From contig CAZTQN010000043.1 of the NCBI GenBank assembly GCA_964615765.1, positions 1 through 27,077 on the forward strand: DNA of 27,077 nt. Reading direction: 5' to 3'. The translations under genes were made by a program, and so were the position numbers. The notes under the pieces were generated by a model. That model did not search any database, had not been told where the DNA came from, and saw only the letters and a list, made by a program, of their open reading frames with translations. Source of the stretch: CAZTQN01 sp964615765 (GTDB taxonomy: Bacteria > Planctomycetota > Phycisphaerae > Phycisphaerales > UBA1924). This document shows, in pieces, positions 1 through 7,393 of the stretch; position 1 is the stretch's first letter; each line of letters starts with the position of its first letter.

Positions 1-1
1 G

Positions 2-334
2 ATGATGCTGCAGCGTCCGGCGGGCGGCGACTATGTCATCGCGACGGGGCGCTCGATGAGCGTCCGCCGCTTCGCCGAACTCGCCTTCGCCGAGGCCGGC
101 ATGGATTACCGCGACTTCGTCGAGTTCGACCCGCGCTACGTCCGCCCCAGCGAGGTCGACGCGCTCCGCGGCGACGCCACCCGGGCCGCGAAAGAACTGG
201 GCTGGACCCCGACGGTCAGCATCGAGCAGTTGATCACGATGATGGTCGAGAGCGACACCGAACTCGCTTCGCGAGAGAAGACGCTCCTGGACGCCGGCCA
301 CGGCATCCACCGGCGCGGGGCCGCGCATGGCTGA
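2..334 (+). CDS. gmd: GDP-mannose 4,6-dehydratase, C-terminal part (5' end outside window)
   Basis: Only the last 110 residues are in the window; the frame is open to the left edge, so the ATG at position 2 is internal. The segment YVIATGRSMSVRRFAELAF, then the VRPSEVDALRGDATRA block and LGWTP, is the typical C-terminal end of GDP-mannose 4,6-dehydratases, a short-chain dehydrogenase family. These enzymes make GDP-4-keto-6-deoxymannose from GDP-mannose in the cytoplasm. The Rossmann core and catalytic residues lie upstream and cannot be checked. The stop overlaps the start of the flippase gene by 8 bases, so the two are probably co-transcribed and translationally coupled. The natural next enzyme, GDP-fucose synthase, is on the opposite strand at 9327-10316. 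The family call is firm; a related GDP-sugar dehydratase is the only real alternative. Confidence 0.9.
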   Translation: MMLQRPAGGDYVIATGRSMSVRRFAELAFAEAGMDYRDFVEFDPRYVRPSEVDALRGDATRAAKELGWTPTVSIEQLITMMVESDTELASREKTLLDAGHGIHRRGAAHG

Positions 335-1985
335 GGTGACGACGGGGGTGGCAGTCGGACGGCCGGCTTCGAGTGTCGACGCGGCGCCGGCCCCGCCGGG
401 CCCAAGCCTGTCGTCCCGCGCCGCCCGCGGGTTCGCGTGGGCAATGGGCTTCATGCTCTTCGCCCGCGCCATCGGGATCGTCGGGCAGTTCGTGCTCGCC
501 AAGCTGCTATTGCCGGAGGATTTCGGCACCGTCGCCGTGGCCCAGTCGATCGCCACCTTCGTCGCCGTCGTCCAGCTCGCCGGGCTGCCCGAGATCCTGG
601 TCCAGCGTCAGAAGTCGTTCAGCGTGTGGTCGAGCGCGGCGTTCTGGATGGCGCTCGCCCTCGGCGCGTTCTCGGGGCTCGCGCTCGCCGCCCTCGGCCC
701 GTTCGCCGCATGGTGGAACAACAACCCCGCGCTGACGTGGATCATGGCCATGGTCGGGGCCCAGTGCCTCGTCAGTTCCATGCAGGTCGTGCCGACGGCG
801 ACCATGCAGGTCGGCCTGCGCCTCCGCGCCATCACCGCCCTCAACATGATGCAGAGCGTCGGCGGGATCGTGCTCACCGTCACGCTCGCCGCCCTCGGGC
901 TCGGCGCGTACAGCCTCGCCCTCGGCCCGCTCGCCGCGAGCGTCGCCGTGCTCGCCGCCATGTGGTGGATCGCCAAGCCCCGCGTGCGCCGGCGCCCGCA
1001 GATCCGCCGCTGGAAGTTCCTGTGGGGCGACAGCGCCCTGCTCCTGGCAACGGGGCTGATCGGCAACGTCGTCAGCCAGGGCGCGATTTTCCTGCTGGGC
1101 ATCGCCCACCCGGAGCGCACCGTCGGGCTGTTCAGTTGGGCGTGGATGCTCTCGCTGCAAACGGTCGTGCTCGTGACGGGCAGCCTGAACGTCGTGCTGT
1201 TCCCGACGCTGAGCAAACTGCAGCACGACCCGCCACGCATGCTCGCGGCCTTCTTCCGCGCCGCCCGCATGATCGCCATGGTCGGCGTGCCGGCCTGCCT
1301 CCTCCAGGCCGCGTGCGCAACATGGTTCATCGACCTGGTCTTCGTCGACCGCTGGGACGAAGCCGCCCCCGCCGCGGTCCTCCTCAGCATCGGCCTCGCC
1401 TTCGGCATCGTGGGCAGCCTGCCGGCCTCGCTGATGAAGGCCCTCGGCCACTTCAAGCGGCTGTTCTGGATCACCGTCGGGTACGGCTCGCTGTTCGTGC
1501 TTCTGGTCGCCGGCGCGGTGTGGGGACATGACGCCATCAACCGCGCGCTGGGCACGCACATGAACCCCGCGACCGTGACGGCTGGCGCGGTGATGCTCGC
1601 GTACGTCATCGCCGGTCCGCTCGGCACCTACGCCGTCGCGTACCCGCTGGGCGCACGAAAACGCGATGTGCTCCTCGTGTACGTGCCCGCGCTGATGCTC
1701 GCCGGCATCGCGGTGGGCTGGGCCTACCTGGCGGCGTGGACCCTCCCCAGCGCAACCACGGCGCTCGGGCTGAACCAGGCGCTCGGCCCGCTGTGGGCCA
1801 ACCGGGTGGACCTCATGGTGAAGCTCGCCATGACGGTGACGCTCACGGGCCTGACCTACCCGCTGCTCGCCTGGGTCGGCATGCCGGACTCGGCCCGGGA
1901 ACTGGTGCAGCGCATGAGCGACACGCTGGGCGGCAAGGTCTCGGCGCTCCGGAAGTTCGCCGCCTGGGCGGAGCGGCGCGCGTGA
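327..1985 (+). CDS. Polysaccharide flippase, Wzx/MOP superfamily
   Basis: This 552-residue protein is strongly hydrophobic almost throughout, with roughly 12-14 membrane segments. It opens with the RGFAWAMGFMLFARAIGIVG and LAKLLLPEDFGTVAVAQS pattern seen in the polysaccharide-synthesis (Wzx, MOP/MATE-like) exporter family, in which the first helix ends near a Leu-Leu-x-Pro-x-Asp-Phe-Gly turn. Such proteins flip lipid-linked oligosaccharide units across the inner membrane. The length fits the family with a slightly long C-terminus. The ATG at 327 overlaps the gmd stop by 8 bases. The first 35 residues are polar and low-complexity, so a later start is possible, but the overlap favours this one. 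The stop overlaps the next gene as GTGA. The exact substrate cannot be read from sequence. Confidence 0.85.
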   Translation: MAEVTTGVAVGRPASSVDAAPAPPGPSLSSRAARGFAWAMGFMLFARAIGIVGQFVLAKLLLPEDFGTVAVAQSIATFVAVVQLAGLPEILVQRQKSFSVWSSAAFWMALALGAFSGLALAALGPFAAWWNNNPALTWIMAMVGAQCLVSSMQVVPTATMQVGLRLRAITALNMMQSVGGIVLTVTLAALGLGAYSLALGPLAASVAVLAAMWWIAKPRVRRRPQIRRWKFLWGDSALLLATGLIGNVVSQGAIFLLGIAHPERTVGLFSWAWMLSLQTVVLVTGSLNVVLFPTLSKLQHDPPRMLAAFFRAARMIAMVGVPACLLQAACATWFIDLVFVDRWDEAAPAAVLLSIGLAFGIVGSLPASLMKALGHFKRLFWITVGYGSLFVLLVAGAVWGHDAINRALGTHMNPATVTAGAVMLAYVIAGPLGTYAVAYPLGARKRDVLLVYVPALMLAGIAVGWAYLAAWTLPSATTALGLNQALGPLWANRVDLMVKLAMTVTLTGLTYPLLAWVGMPDSARELVQRMSDTLGGKVSALRKFAAWAERRA

Positions 1986-2836
1986 ACGGCGCCGGCGCAC
2001 AAATCGAAACGAAGCGTCCTCGGCGTTCCCGCCAGGGAGGCGTGCTCGCGCTCGGGCTCAGAAACCTCCCCGCGGCCCTCGCGTGCAGCGTGTACAAGAG
2101 GCGCTGGGCCCGCCGCCTGCCCGGTTTCGGGGCCGCCGTCGGGCTCTCGCCGAGCCGAGCGACCGGCGGCGGGCGCGTCCTCGTCCGACTCGGCACCACC
2201 GACGTGCAGGTCTACCGCGAGATCTACGTCAGCGGCGAGTACGAGGCGGCCCGCGCCCTGCCCCAAGATTCGGTCACGACCATCGTCGACCTCGGGTCGA
2301 ACGTCGGGCTGTCGCTCCGGTATCTGCTCGGCGTGTTCCCCGGCGCGCGGGCCGTCGGTGTTGAGCCCGACGCGGGCAACCTGGCCATGTGCCGCCGGAA
2401 CATTGAAGCCGGCGGAGACGGCGGTCGCTGCGTGCTGGTGCAGGCCTTCGCCGGCGGTCGACGGCGCAGCGCGCTGGTCGACCGCAGCGGCAAGGAGTGG
2501 AGCTACCGCCTGGGTGACGACGTCGACCGCGCCACAGAGAGCGCCGGCGGCGTGCCGGTCATCACCGTGCCCGATGTCCTCGAGCGGGCCGGGTTCGACG
2601 GCGAGATCGGGCTGCTCAAGTGCGATATCGAGGGCGCGGAGGCGGAGGTGTTCGCCGACTGCGCCGCGTGGGTCGGGCGCGTCCGGGCGATGGTCGTCGA
2701 GGTGCACGGCCAGTACCAGCGTGCCGACCTTGAGCGCGACCTGTCCCGGGCCGGGTATCGGTATCACCTCACATCGCTCAAGGAACGGGCCAACCCGGCG
2801 CTGGCCGTGTACTTCGTGCGCCGGGTGGATGGCTGA
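1982..2836 (+). CDS. FkbM-family SAM-dependent methyltransferase
   Basis: A 284-residue protein. Motif I of class I methyltransferases is at residues 102-109 (VDLGSNVG), followed by an acidic SAM-ribose site in GVEPDAGN. The FkbM signature KCDIEGAEAEVF lies near residues 213-224, with Asp215 and Glu217 in the usual places. FkbM enzymes typically O-methylate sugars or polyketides; here a glycan hydroxyl is the likely target. The GTG start at 1982 overlaps the flippase stop as GTGA, so I chose it over the longer open frame reaching back to 1736, which only shadows the flippase gene. It lies at the 3' end of the gmd-flippase operon and converges with a minus-strand methyltransferase 17 bases away. 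Confidence 0.85.
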   Translation: MNGAGAQIETKRPRRSRQGGVLALGLRNLPAALACSVYKRRWARRLPGFGAAVGLSPSRATGGGRVLVRLGTTDVQVYREIYVSGEYEAARALPQDSVTTIVDLGSNVGLSLRYLLGVFPGARAVGVEPDAGNLAMCRRNIEAGGDGGRCVLVQAFAGGRRRSALVDRSGKEWSYRLGDDVDRATESAGGVPVITVPDVLERAGFDGEIGLLKCDIEGAEAEVFADCAAWVGRVRAMVVEVHGQYQRADLERDLSRAGYRYHLTSLKERANPALAVYFVRRVDG

Positions 2837-2853
2837 AAACGGAGGGCGCCGCG

Positions 2854-3852
2854 TCAGGTGCGGACGCGCCGCATCCAGAAACTGGCCGGCGTGACGCAGA
2901 CCTGGCCTTTGGCCCAGCGCCCGCCGGGACGGGCGAGCTCGCGCGGGTACGAAGGGAAGCAGCGGGCGACATCGTCCGGAAAGGCATGCAGGGCGGCTGT
3001 GCCGCACCAGAGCGTCTTGAACCGGTCGTTGAACATCAGGAACGTCTGCAGCAGGTACTGCTCGGTCCAGAACCGCTGCGCGCCGTACACCCACTGCCGC
3101 GGATAATCGAACGGGAAGAAGATGTCGTGCACATGCACGATCGCGCCGACGCCGACACGCGGCAGCAGTTCGAGAAACTCGTACTGCACGTCGCTCCCGA
3201 TCTTGAGCACGTGGCTGGAATCAATGAACAGAATGTCGTTCTGCCCAAGCCCCGCGAACGTCGACAGCGGGATCTGCTCGACCGGCTCGACGATCAGGCG
3301 TGACAGCCCCGGGAACCCGGCCCGCAGCGCGTCGCTCGGGTACGGCTCGATGCACGTCAGGTCGCACGTGTACGCCGGGTCCTCGCGCTGGTTGGCGAGG
3401 ATCGCCATCGCCGACAGACGCGTGCTGTGGCCCGAGCCGATCTCGACGATCCGCCGCGGCTTGTTGGCGCGGACCATCCCGTACAGCACCTCCGCGTCGA
3501 TCGGGCCGTACATGCCGTTGTCGAGCGAGAACGCCCCGGGCGGGTCGGCCGGCGAGAGCGGATCAGCGCGGAAGGCGTCGAACTCGGCCCCGAAGCGGGC
3601 CCGGAAGTCGTTCATCAGCGCACGCTGCCCCGGCAGGTCGAGATCGATGCCGGGCAACTCGGACGGCTGGGCGAACAGTCGCTCGGGGATGCGGCGCGTG
3701 TCTGGAACGGGCGAGTAGAAGTGGTTCGGCACCACGTGCACGCCCTGGGCCTGGAACGCGTTGAACAGCGCGGGGCGCTTCAGGAACACTTTGGACATCG
3801 CCGGCGCCAGGGCGCTTCCGACGCTGTGAACGATGGTGCGGGCGATGGACAT
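2854..3852 (-). CDS. Class I SAM methyltransferase, Methyltransf_24-like
   Basis: A 332-residue protein. After a 130-residue N-terminal region it has VEIGSGHST (residues 136-144), a classic SAM-binding loop, then CIEPYPSD, DILFIDSSH (D211) and a VHVHDIFFPFDYP segment (about residues 239-251) with paired His and Asp residues. This order is typical of the Methyltransf_24 family, often found in glycan or natural-product loci. No signal peptide is visible, so it should be cytoplasmic. It lies 30 bases after the stop of another minus-strand methyltransferase (3883-4716), so the two form a small operon reading away from the divergent region at 4717-4973. A metal-assisted O-methyltransferase acting on a sugar is an inference; the acceptor is unknown. 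Confidence 0.8.
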   Translation of the reverse strand: MSIARTIVHSVGSALAPAMSKVFLKRPALFNAFQAQGVHVVPNHFYSPVPDTRRIPERLFAQPSELPGIDLDLPGQRALMNDFRARFGAEFDAFRADPLSPADPPGAFSLDNGMYGPIDAEVLYGMVRANKPRRIVEIGSGHSTRLSAMAILANQREDPAYTCDLTCIEPYPSDALRAGFPGLSRLIVEPVEQIPLSTFAGLGQNDILFIDSSHVLKIGSDVQYEFLELLPRVGVGAIVHVHDIFFPFDYPRQWVYGAQRFWTEQYLLQTFLMFNDRFKTLWCGTAALHAFPDDVARCFPSYPRELARPGGRWAKGQVCVTPASFWMRRVRT

Positions 3853-3882
3853 GGGATGCTCAATCGGACAGAACCCGCCCGC

Positions 3883-4716
3883 TCACCGGTCTTTTCTGAG
3901 AACAACAAGCTGCGTCAGGGCCGGCCCGCCGATGAGCAGCCGCTCCTTGCGGGCGAGGATAGCGGCGGGGTCGAACGAGGGGTACCCGCACAGCTCCGAC
4001 TCGGTCCCGGTCGCGAGCGTCAAGCCGGAACACTCCACCAGCCGCCGGACGTCCATGTTGGATCCCCACTGGTTGGTCGGGCGGTCCGTGAACGGGGCGC
4101 AGTCGATGAACAGGTCGATGGTCGTGATGAACAGCCCGCCCGGCCGGAGCAACCGATGCACCTCCTGCATCAGCGGCGGCACCACGCCCGGGTCGACGTG
4201 CTCAATCACCGAGATGCACACCACGCGGTCGAACCCCCCGGCCGGCAGGCCGGCCTGCTCGAGAAACTTCGGGATGTACCGCACGGTGTTCCCGAACGCG
4301 CGGTTGAGACGGGCGTAGTCGCGCTGCGTGAACACCCACTGGTCGGCCCCCGGCACTTCCGGCAACGGGTCCACAGCGGTGACTTCAACGCCCTCATTGG
4401 CAAGCACGAACGGGAGCCCCGACGCCCCGGAGCCGACATCAACGACTTTCATCCCGGGCGCCGGGCCGATCGCTTCGTAAACCCAGGGGTACTCGTAGAC
4501 GCGCGTGGAGTTGTTGGCCTGAAAGCCGAACGGGCCAATGGCCCGCATGAGTGCGGCCGGAAAGCGAAAACGCCGCTTCCACACGTGCGACCCCCCGGGC
4601 GTGGAGCAGACCTGCCGCCACCACGCCGCGCCGAACGGCGCGCCGTGACGCGCGTTCCAGGCGCGGTAGTGATCGGGAAGTGTGGCGGGGGCGAGCACGG
4701 TGATACCTCCCAACAT
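3883..4716 (-). CDS. SAM-dependent methyltransferase, type 11/12-like
   Basis: A 277-residue protein from the ATG at 4716 (MLGGITVLAPATLPDHYRAW). The open frame extends to 5007, but that extension is Arg/Ala-rich and would run through the divergent promoter region, so I rejected it. Motif I is DVGSGASG at residues 93-100, followed by AVDP, the mid-domain FDRVVCISVIEHVDPG and LLRPGGLFITTIDLF, which are the standard post-I, II and III motifs of Methyltransf_11/12 enzymes. The EHVDPG block resembles ubiquinone/sugar C- or O-methyltransferases. Its stop is 30 bases before the ATG of the following minus-strand methyltransferase. The role is most likely methyl decoration of the surface glycan; the acceptor cannot be assigned. 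Confidence 0.8.
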   Translation of the reverse strand: MLGGITVLAPATLPDHYRAWNARHGAPFGAAWWRQVCSTPGGSHVWKRRFRFPAALMRAIGPFGFQANNSTRVYEYPWVYEAIGPAPGMKVVDVGSGASGLPFVLANEGVEVTAVDPLPEVPGADQWVFTQRDYARLNRAFGNTVRYIPKFLEQAGLPAGGFDRVVCISVIEHVDPGVVPPLMQEVHRLLRPGGLFITTIDLFIDCAPFTDRPTNQWGSNMDVRRLVECSGLTLATGTESELCGYPSFDPAAILARKERLLIGGPALTQLVVLRKDR

Positions 4717-4799
4717 TCGGTCGGCGCGGTGCACAAAACCTGATGCCGCCGCCACGGCGATGCGAGTACGCTGGCGGTGCCGGACCCGCACGCGCGTCG

Positions 4800-4819
4800 C
4801 GCCTGCGTCGGCGCAGGCG
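4800..4819. promoter_or_regulatory. Perfect hairpin in a divergent intergenic region
   Basis: CGCCTGCG and CGCAGGCG form a perfect 8-bp stem around a four-base loop. It sits in the 257-base gap between a methyltransferase start (4716, minus strand) and a glycosyltransferase start (4974, plus strand). No T-tract follows on either strand, so it is not an obvious terminator. An operator or transcript-leader structure is possible, but GC-rich hairpins also arise by chance in this base composition. Confidence 0.3.
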
Positions 4820-4931
4820 GAACTGCGGTCAACTGGAAGCCGGGTCCACGTGGGGCCGATGATAAAGCATGGTCGAGTAATCTGCATCATCATCGCGCGG
4901 CCGTACGATCGCCCCGCACCAGAATCACCCC

Positions 4932-4945
4932 GGAGAGGACTCTCC
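4932..4945. promoter_or_regulatory. Inverted repeat upstream of GT4 gene, possible operator
   Basis: GGAGAG and CTCTCC flank two bases, a perfect 6-bp dyad ending 28 bases before the GTG at 4974. The left arm looks like a Shine-Dalgarno sequence but is much too far from the start to act as one. It may be a regulator site near the promoter of the glycosyltransferase gene. No clear -35/-10 pair was found with it. Confidence 0.25.
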
Positions 4946-4973
4946 TTATCCAGCAGCACAACGAGCGCAACCC

Positions 4974-6242
4974 GTGAGGATCCTCTACATCTCGATGCAA
5001 TCCCCATGTCCGGCGCTCACGGGCGCCAGGCAGCGGGCGTTTCTTCAGCTCAAGGCGCTCCGCGAAATCGGGGAGACCCGGGTCATCATCATCGGAAACG
5101 ACCCCATCAGCCCCGATGAACTCGCCCAGACGGAAGCGCTCTTCGGGCAGACCACGGTGCTCACGCCGCCCGCCTTCGGGGCGCACTGGCCGTGGAGCCT
5201 GGGGCGGTGGGCCGCGTCACGCCTCGTGGACCGGGCGGCCCTCGCCCTCGACCCGCGCCCGGCCCAACTGCTCCCGGCCACGGCCCAGGCCGACGCCGCA
5301 GCCCGGATCGCCGCGGACTTCCGCCCCGATGTCTCCATGACGCGCTACTTCTGGGCCGGGCGCATGCTGCAGACCTGGCGCTTCGGCAAGGCCGTGCTCG
5401 ACCTGGACGACTTCGACCCGCAGTACCTCCGCCAAGTCGCCAAGGACCCCGCGACGCGGGCGTGGCGAAGGGTCATCGTCAAGCGCCGGCTGGCCCAGCT
5501 CGAGCCGGCCTTCCACGCCGACGTGCGCCGATACGCCGCCGTCACGCTCGCTAGCGACAGCGACCTCGTCCACGCCCAGGGCCTGCGCGCGACGGTCGTG
5601 CCCAACATCCCGTACACCAACCAAGGCCTCGGCCGCGAGCCGCTGGCGCCGGACCCCGCATCAAAAACCATCCTCGTCGTCGGCACGTGGGGCTACATGC
5701 CCAACGTGCTGGGCCTCAACCGATTCCTCGCGGCGTGCTGGCCCCGGGTTCGTCAGGCCGTGCCGGGCGCAACGCTTGAAATCGTCGGGATGAACGTCCG
5801 CCCGCAGGAGCGCGAGGCGTGGCCCAAGATCGACGGCGTTCGCCTCACCGGCTTCGTCGACGACCTCACCGCGGCCTACGCACGGGCGGCGTTCTGCATC
5901 GCGCCCATCTACCAAGGCGGCGGGACCAAGATCAAGGTCCTTGAAGCCCTCAGCTACACCCGCGCCTGCGTGTCAACCACCCACGCGCACTACGGCTACG
6001 AAACCGCGATCCCCGACGGGCACGGCATCCTCGTCGCCGGCAGCGACGACCGCTTCGCGCAACTCTGCATCGAACTGCTGAACGACCCCGCCCGCCGCGC
6101 CGCCCAAGGCAGCGAAGGCCACCGGCGCGTGCTCGAACACTTCAGTTATCAGCACGTGCGGCGCCAGGTTGAGGCGTGCGTCCAGGGTGTTCTGCGGACC
6201 CAGGCCTCGGGGACTTCAGCCGCCAGCGCCGAGAGCCGATAA
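4974..6242 (+). CDS. Glycosyltransferase family 4 (GT-B fold)
   Basis: A 422-residue cytoplasmic glycosyltransferase. The N-terminal half starts with MRILYISMQSPCPALTGARQ, a typical GT-B opening with the acceptor loop. Residues 143-148 read DLDDFD. The C-terminal half has ILVVGTWGYMPNVLG (about 233-247), TLEIVGMN, GVRLTGFVDDL and PIYQGGGTKIKVLEALSYTR (311-330), which contains the family's nucleotide-sugar site and terminal Glu. This resembles the Glyco_trans_1_4 group. The start is GTG; no good Shine-Dalgarno sequence lies at the usual distance. The gene is followed after 43 bases by the SDR epimerase, so the two may share a transcript. The donor sugar is unknown. Confidence 0.85.
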   Translation: MRILYISMQSPCPALTGARQRAFLQLKALREIGETRVIIIGNDPISPDELAQTEALFGQTTVLTPPAFGAHWPWSLGRWAASRLVDRAALALDPRPAQLLPATAQADAAARIAADFRPDVSMTRYFWAGRMLQTWRFGKAVLDLDDFDPQYLRQVAKDPATRAWRRVIVKRRLAQLEPAFHADVRRYAAVTLASDSDLVHAQGLRATVVPNIPYTNQGLGREPLAPDPASKTILVVGTWGYMPNVLGLNRFLAACWPRVRQAVPGATLEIVGMNVRPQEREAWPKIDGVRLTGFVDDLTAAYARAAFCIAPIYQGGGTKIKVLEALSYTRACVSTTHAHYGYETAIPDGHGILVAGSDDRFAQLCIELLNDPARRAAQGSEGHRRVLEHFSYQHVRRQVEACVQGVLRTQASGTSAASAESR

Positions 6243-6285
6243 CCCCCCCAGCCCCTTCCTCCCGGGGCCCAGCGGAGGTTTCGGC

Positions 6286-7368
6286 ATGCGCATGCTCATC
6301 ACCGGGTCCAGCGGGCTCATCGGCTCCGAATGCGTCGAGTTCTTCGACCGCATGGGCTTCGACATCACCGGCGTTGACAACAACATGCGGGCCGACTTCT
6401 TCGGGCCCACCGGCGATACCACCGCCAACTGCCAGCGCCTCCAGAGCGTGTGCAAACGGTTCCGCCCCGTCGCCCTCGACATCCGCGACCGCGCCGGCGT
6501 CGAGAGGCTCATCCGCACGCTCCGCCCCGAAGCCCTCATCCACTGCGCCGCACAGCCCAGCCACGACCTCGCCGCCCGCCGCGTGTTCGACGACTTCGAC
6601 GTCAACGCCGGCGGCACGCTCAACCTGCTCGAGATGACCCGCCGCCACGCGCCCGAGTGCGTCTTCGTCCACGTCAGCACCAACAAGGTCTACGGCGACG
6701 GCCCGAACCACCTCGCCCTCACGGAACTCGAAACCCGATACGAGTTCGCCGACGCCGCCTTCGCGCACGGCATCGCGGAAGACTTCCCCGTCGACCGCAC
6801 GCTGCACTCCCTCTTCGGCGCCAGCAAACTCGCCGGCGACGTGCTCGCGCAGGAATACGGACGCTACTTCGGCATGAAAGTCGGCGTCTTCCGCGGCGGC
6901 TGCCTCACCGGGCCCCAGCACGCCGGCGTCGAACTCCACGGCTTCCTCAACTACCTCGTCCGCACCGCCATGAACGGCGGCCGCTACACCATCTTCGGCT
7001 ACAAGGGCAAGCAAGTCCGCGATCAGATCCACTGCGCCGATGTCGCCAGCGCCTTCTGGGCCTTCATCCAGAACCCCCGCGCCGGCGAGGTCTACAACCT
7101 CGGCGGCGGCAAGGCCAACGCCGCCAGCCTCCGCGAATGCGTCGAGATGATCGCCCGCGCCTCCGGCGGCAAGCGCCCCGACATGCTCTACAGCGACCAG
7201 AACCGCGTCGGCGATCACATCTGCTACTACTCCGACATGCGCAAGTTCCGGGCCCACTACCCCGCGTGGACTATCCAGCACTCCCTCGACCGCATCGTCG
7301 CCGAGATGGTCGACCGCGCCCGCGTCGGCGAACGCGTCGTCTCCGCGCCCCACAGCAGCGCGGCGTGA
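6286..7368 (+). CDS. NAD-dependent epimerase, CDP-paratose/tyvelose 2-epimerase-like
   Basis: A 360-residue extended SDR. GSSGLIG (residues 7-13) binds NAD, and STNKVYG is at 131-137. The core HCAAQPSHDLAARR, NAGGTLNLLEM and GKQVRDQIHCADV match the CDP-paratose 2-epimerase (tyvelose-forming) branch in layout. The expected Tyr-x3-Lys reads F177-G-A-S-K181, so the canonical tyrosine is a phenylalanine. My recollection is that a sister group of annotated epimerases shares SLFGASK, but its reaction is not known to me. The ATG at 6286 is preceded by GGAGG at 6274-6278, which decides the start over an upstream extension. It probably converts a nucleotide sugar for the glycan made by the neighbouring genes; the exact substrate is uncertain. 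Confidence 0.75.
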   Translation: MRMLITGSSGLIGSECVEFFDRMGFDITGVDNNMRADFFGPTGDTTANCQRLQSVCKRFRPVALDIRDRAGVERLIRTLRPEALIHCAAQPSHDLAARRVFDDFDVNAGGTLNLLEMTRRHAPECVFVHVSTNKVYGDGPNHLALTELETRYEFADAAFAHGIAEDFPVDRTLHSLFGASKLAGDVLAQEYGRYFGMKVGVFRGGCLTGPQHAGVELHGFLNYLVRTAMNGGRYTIFGYKGKQVRDQIHCADVASAFWAFIQNPRAGEVYNLGGGKANAASLRECVEMIARASGGKRPDMLYSDQNRVGDHICYYSDMRKFRAHYPAWTIQHSLDRIVAEMVDRARVGERVVSAPHSSAA

Positions 7369-7381
7369 ACCGCCCCGCTCA

Positions 7382-7387
7382 TACGCT
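7382..7387 (+). promoter_or_regulatory. Candidate -10 element TACGCT, leaderless start
   Basis: TACGCT ends 6 bases before the GTG at 7394, with no Shine-Dalgarno sequence between. It fits the TAnnnT -10 pattern seen before several other starts here. No -35 match was found 16-18 bases upstream, so this is weak alone. Confidence 0.3.
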
Positions 7388-7393
7388 CCGCCC

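Noticed and set aside
507..2000. A 497-codon minus-strand open frame across the flippase gene
   Set aside because: Its translation is Arg/Glu/His-rich without any family signal and mirrors the high-GC codon pattern of the flippase on the other strand.
4717..5007. N-terminal extension of the methyltransferase at 3883-4716
   Set aside because: The extra 97 residues are low-complexity, lack conservation signals and would overlap the start of the divergent glycosyltransferase.
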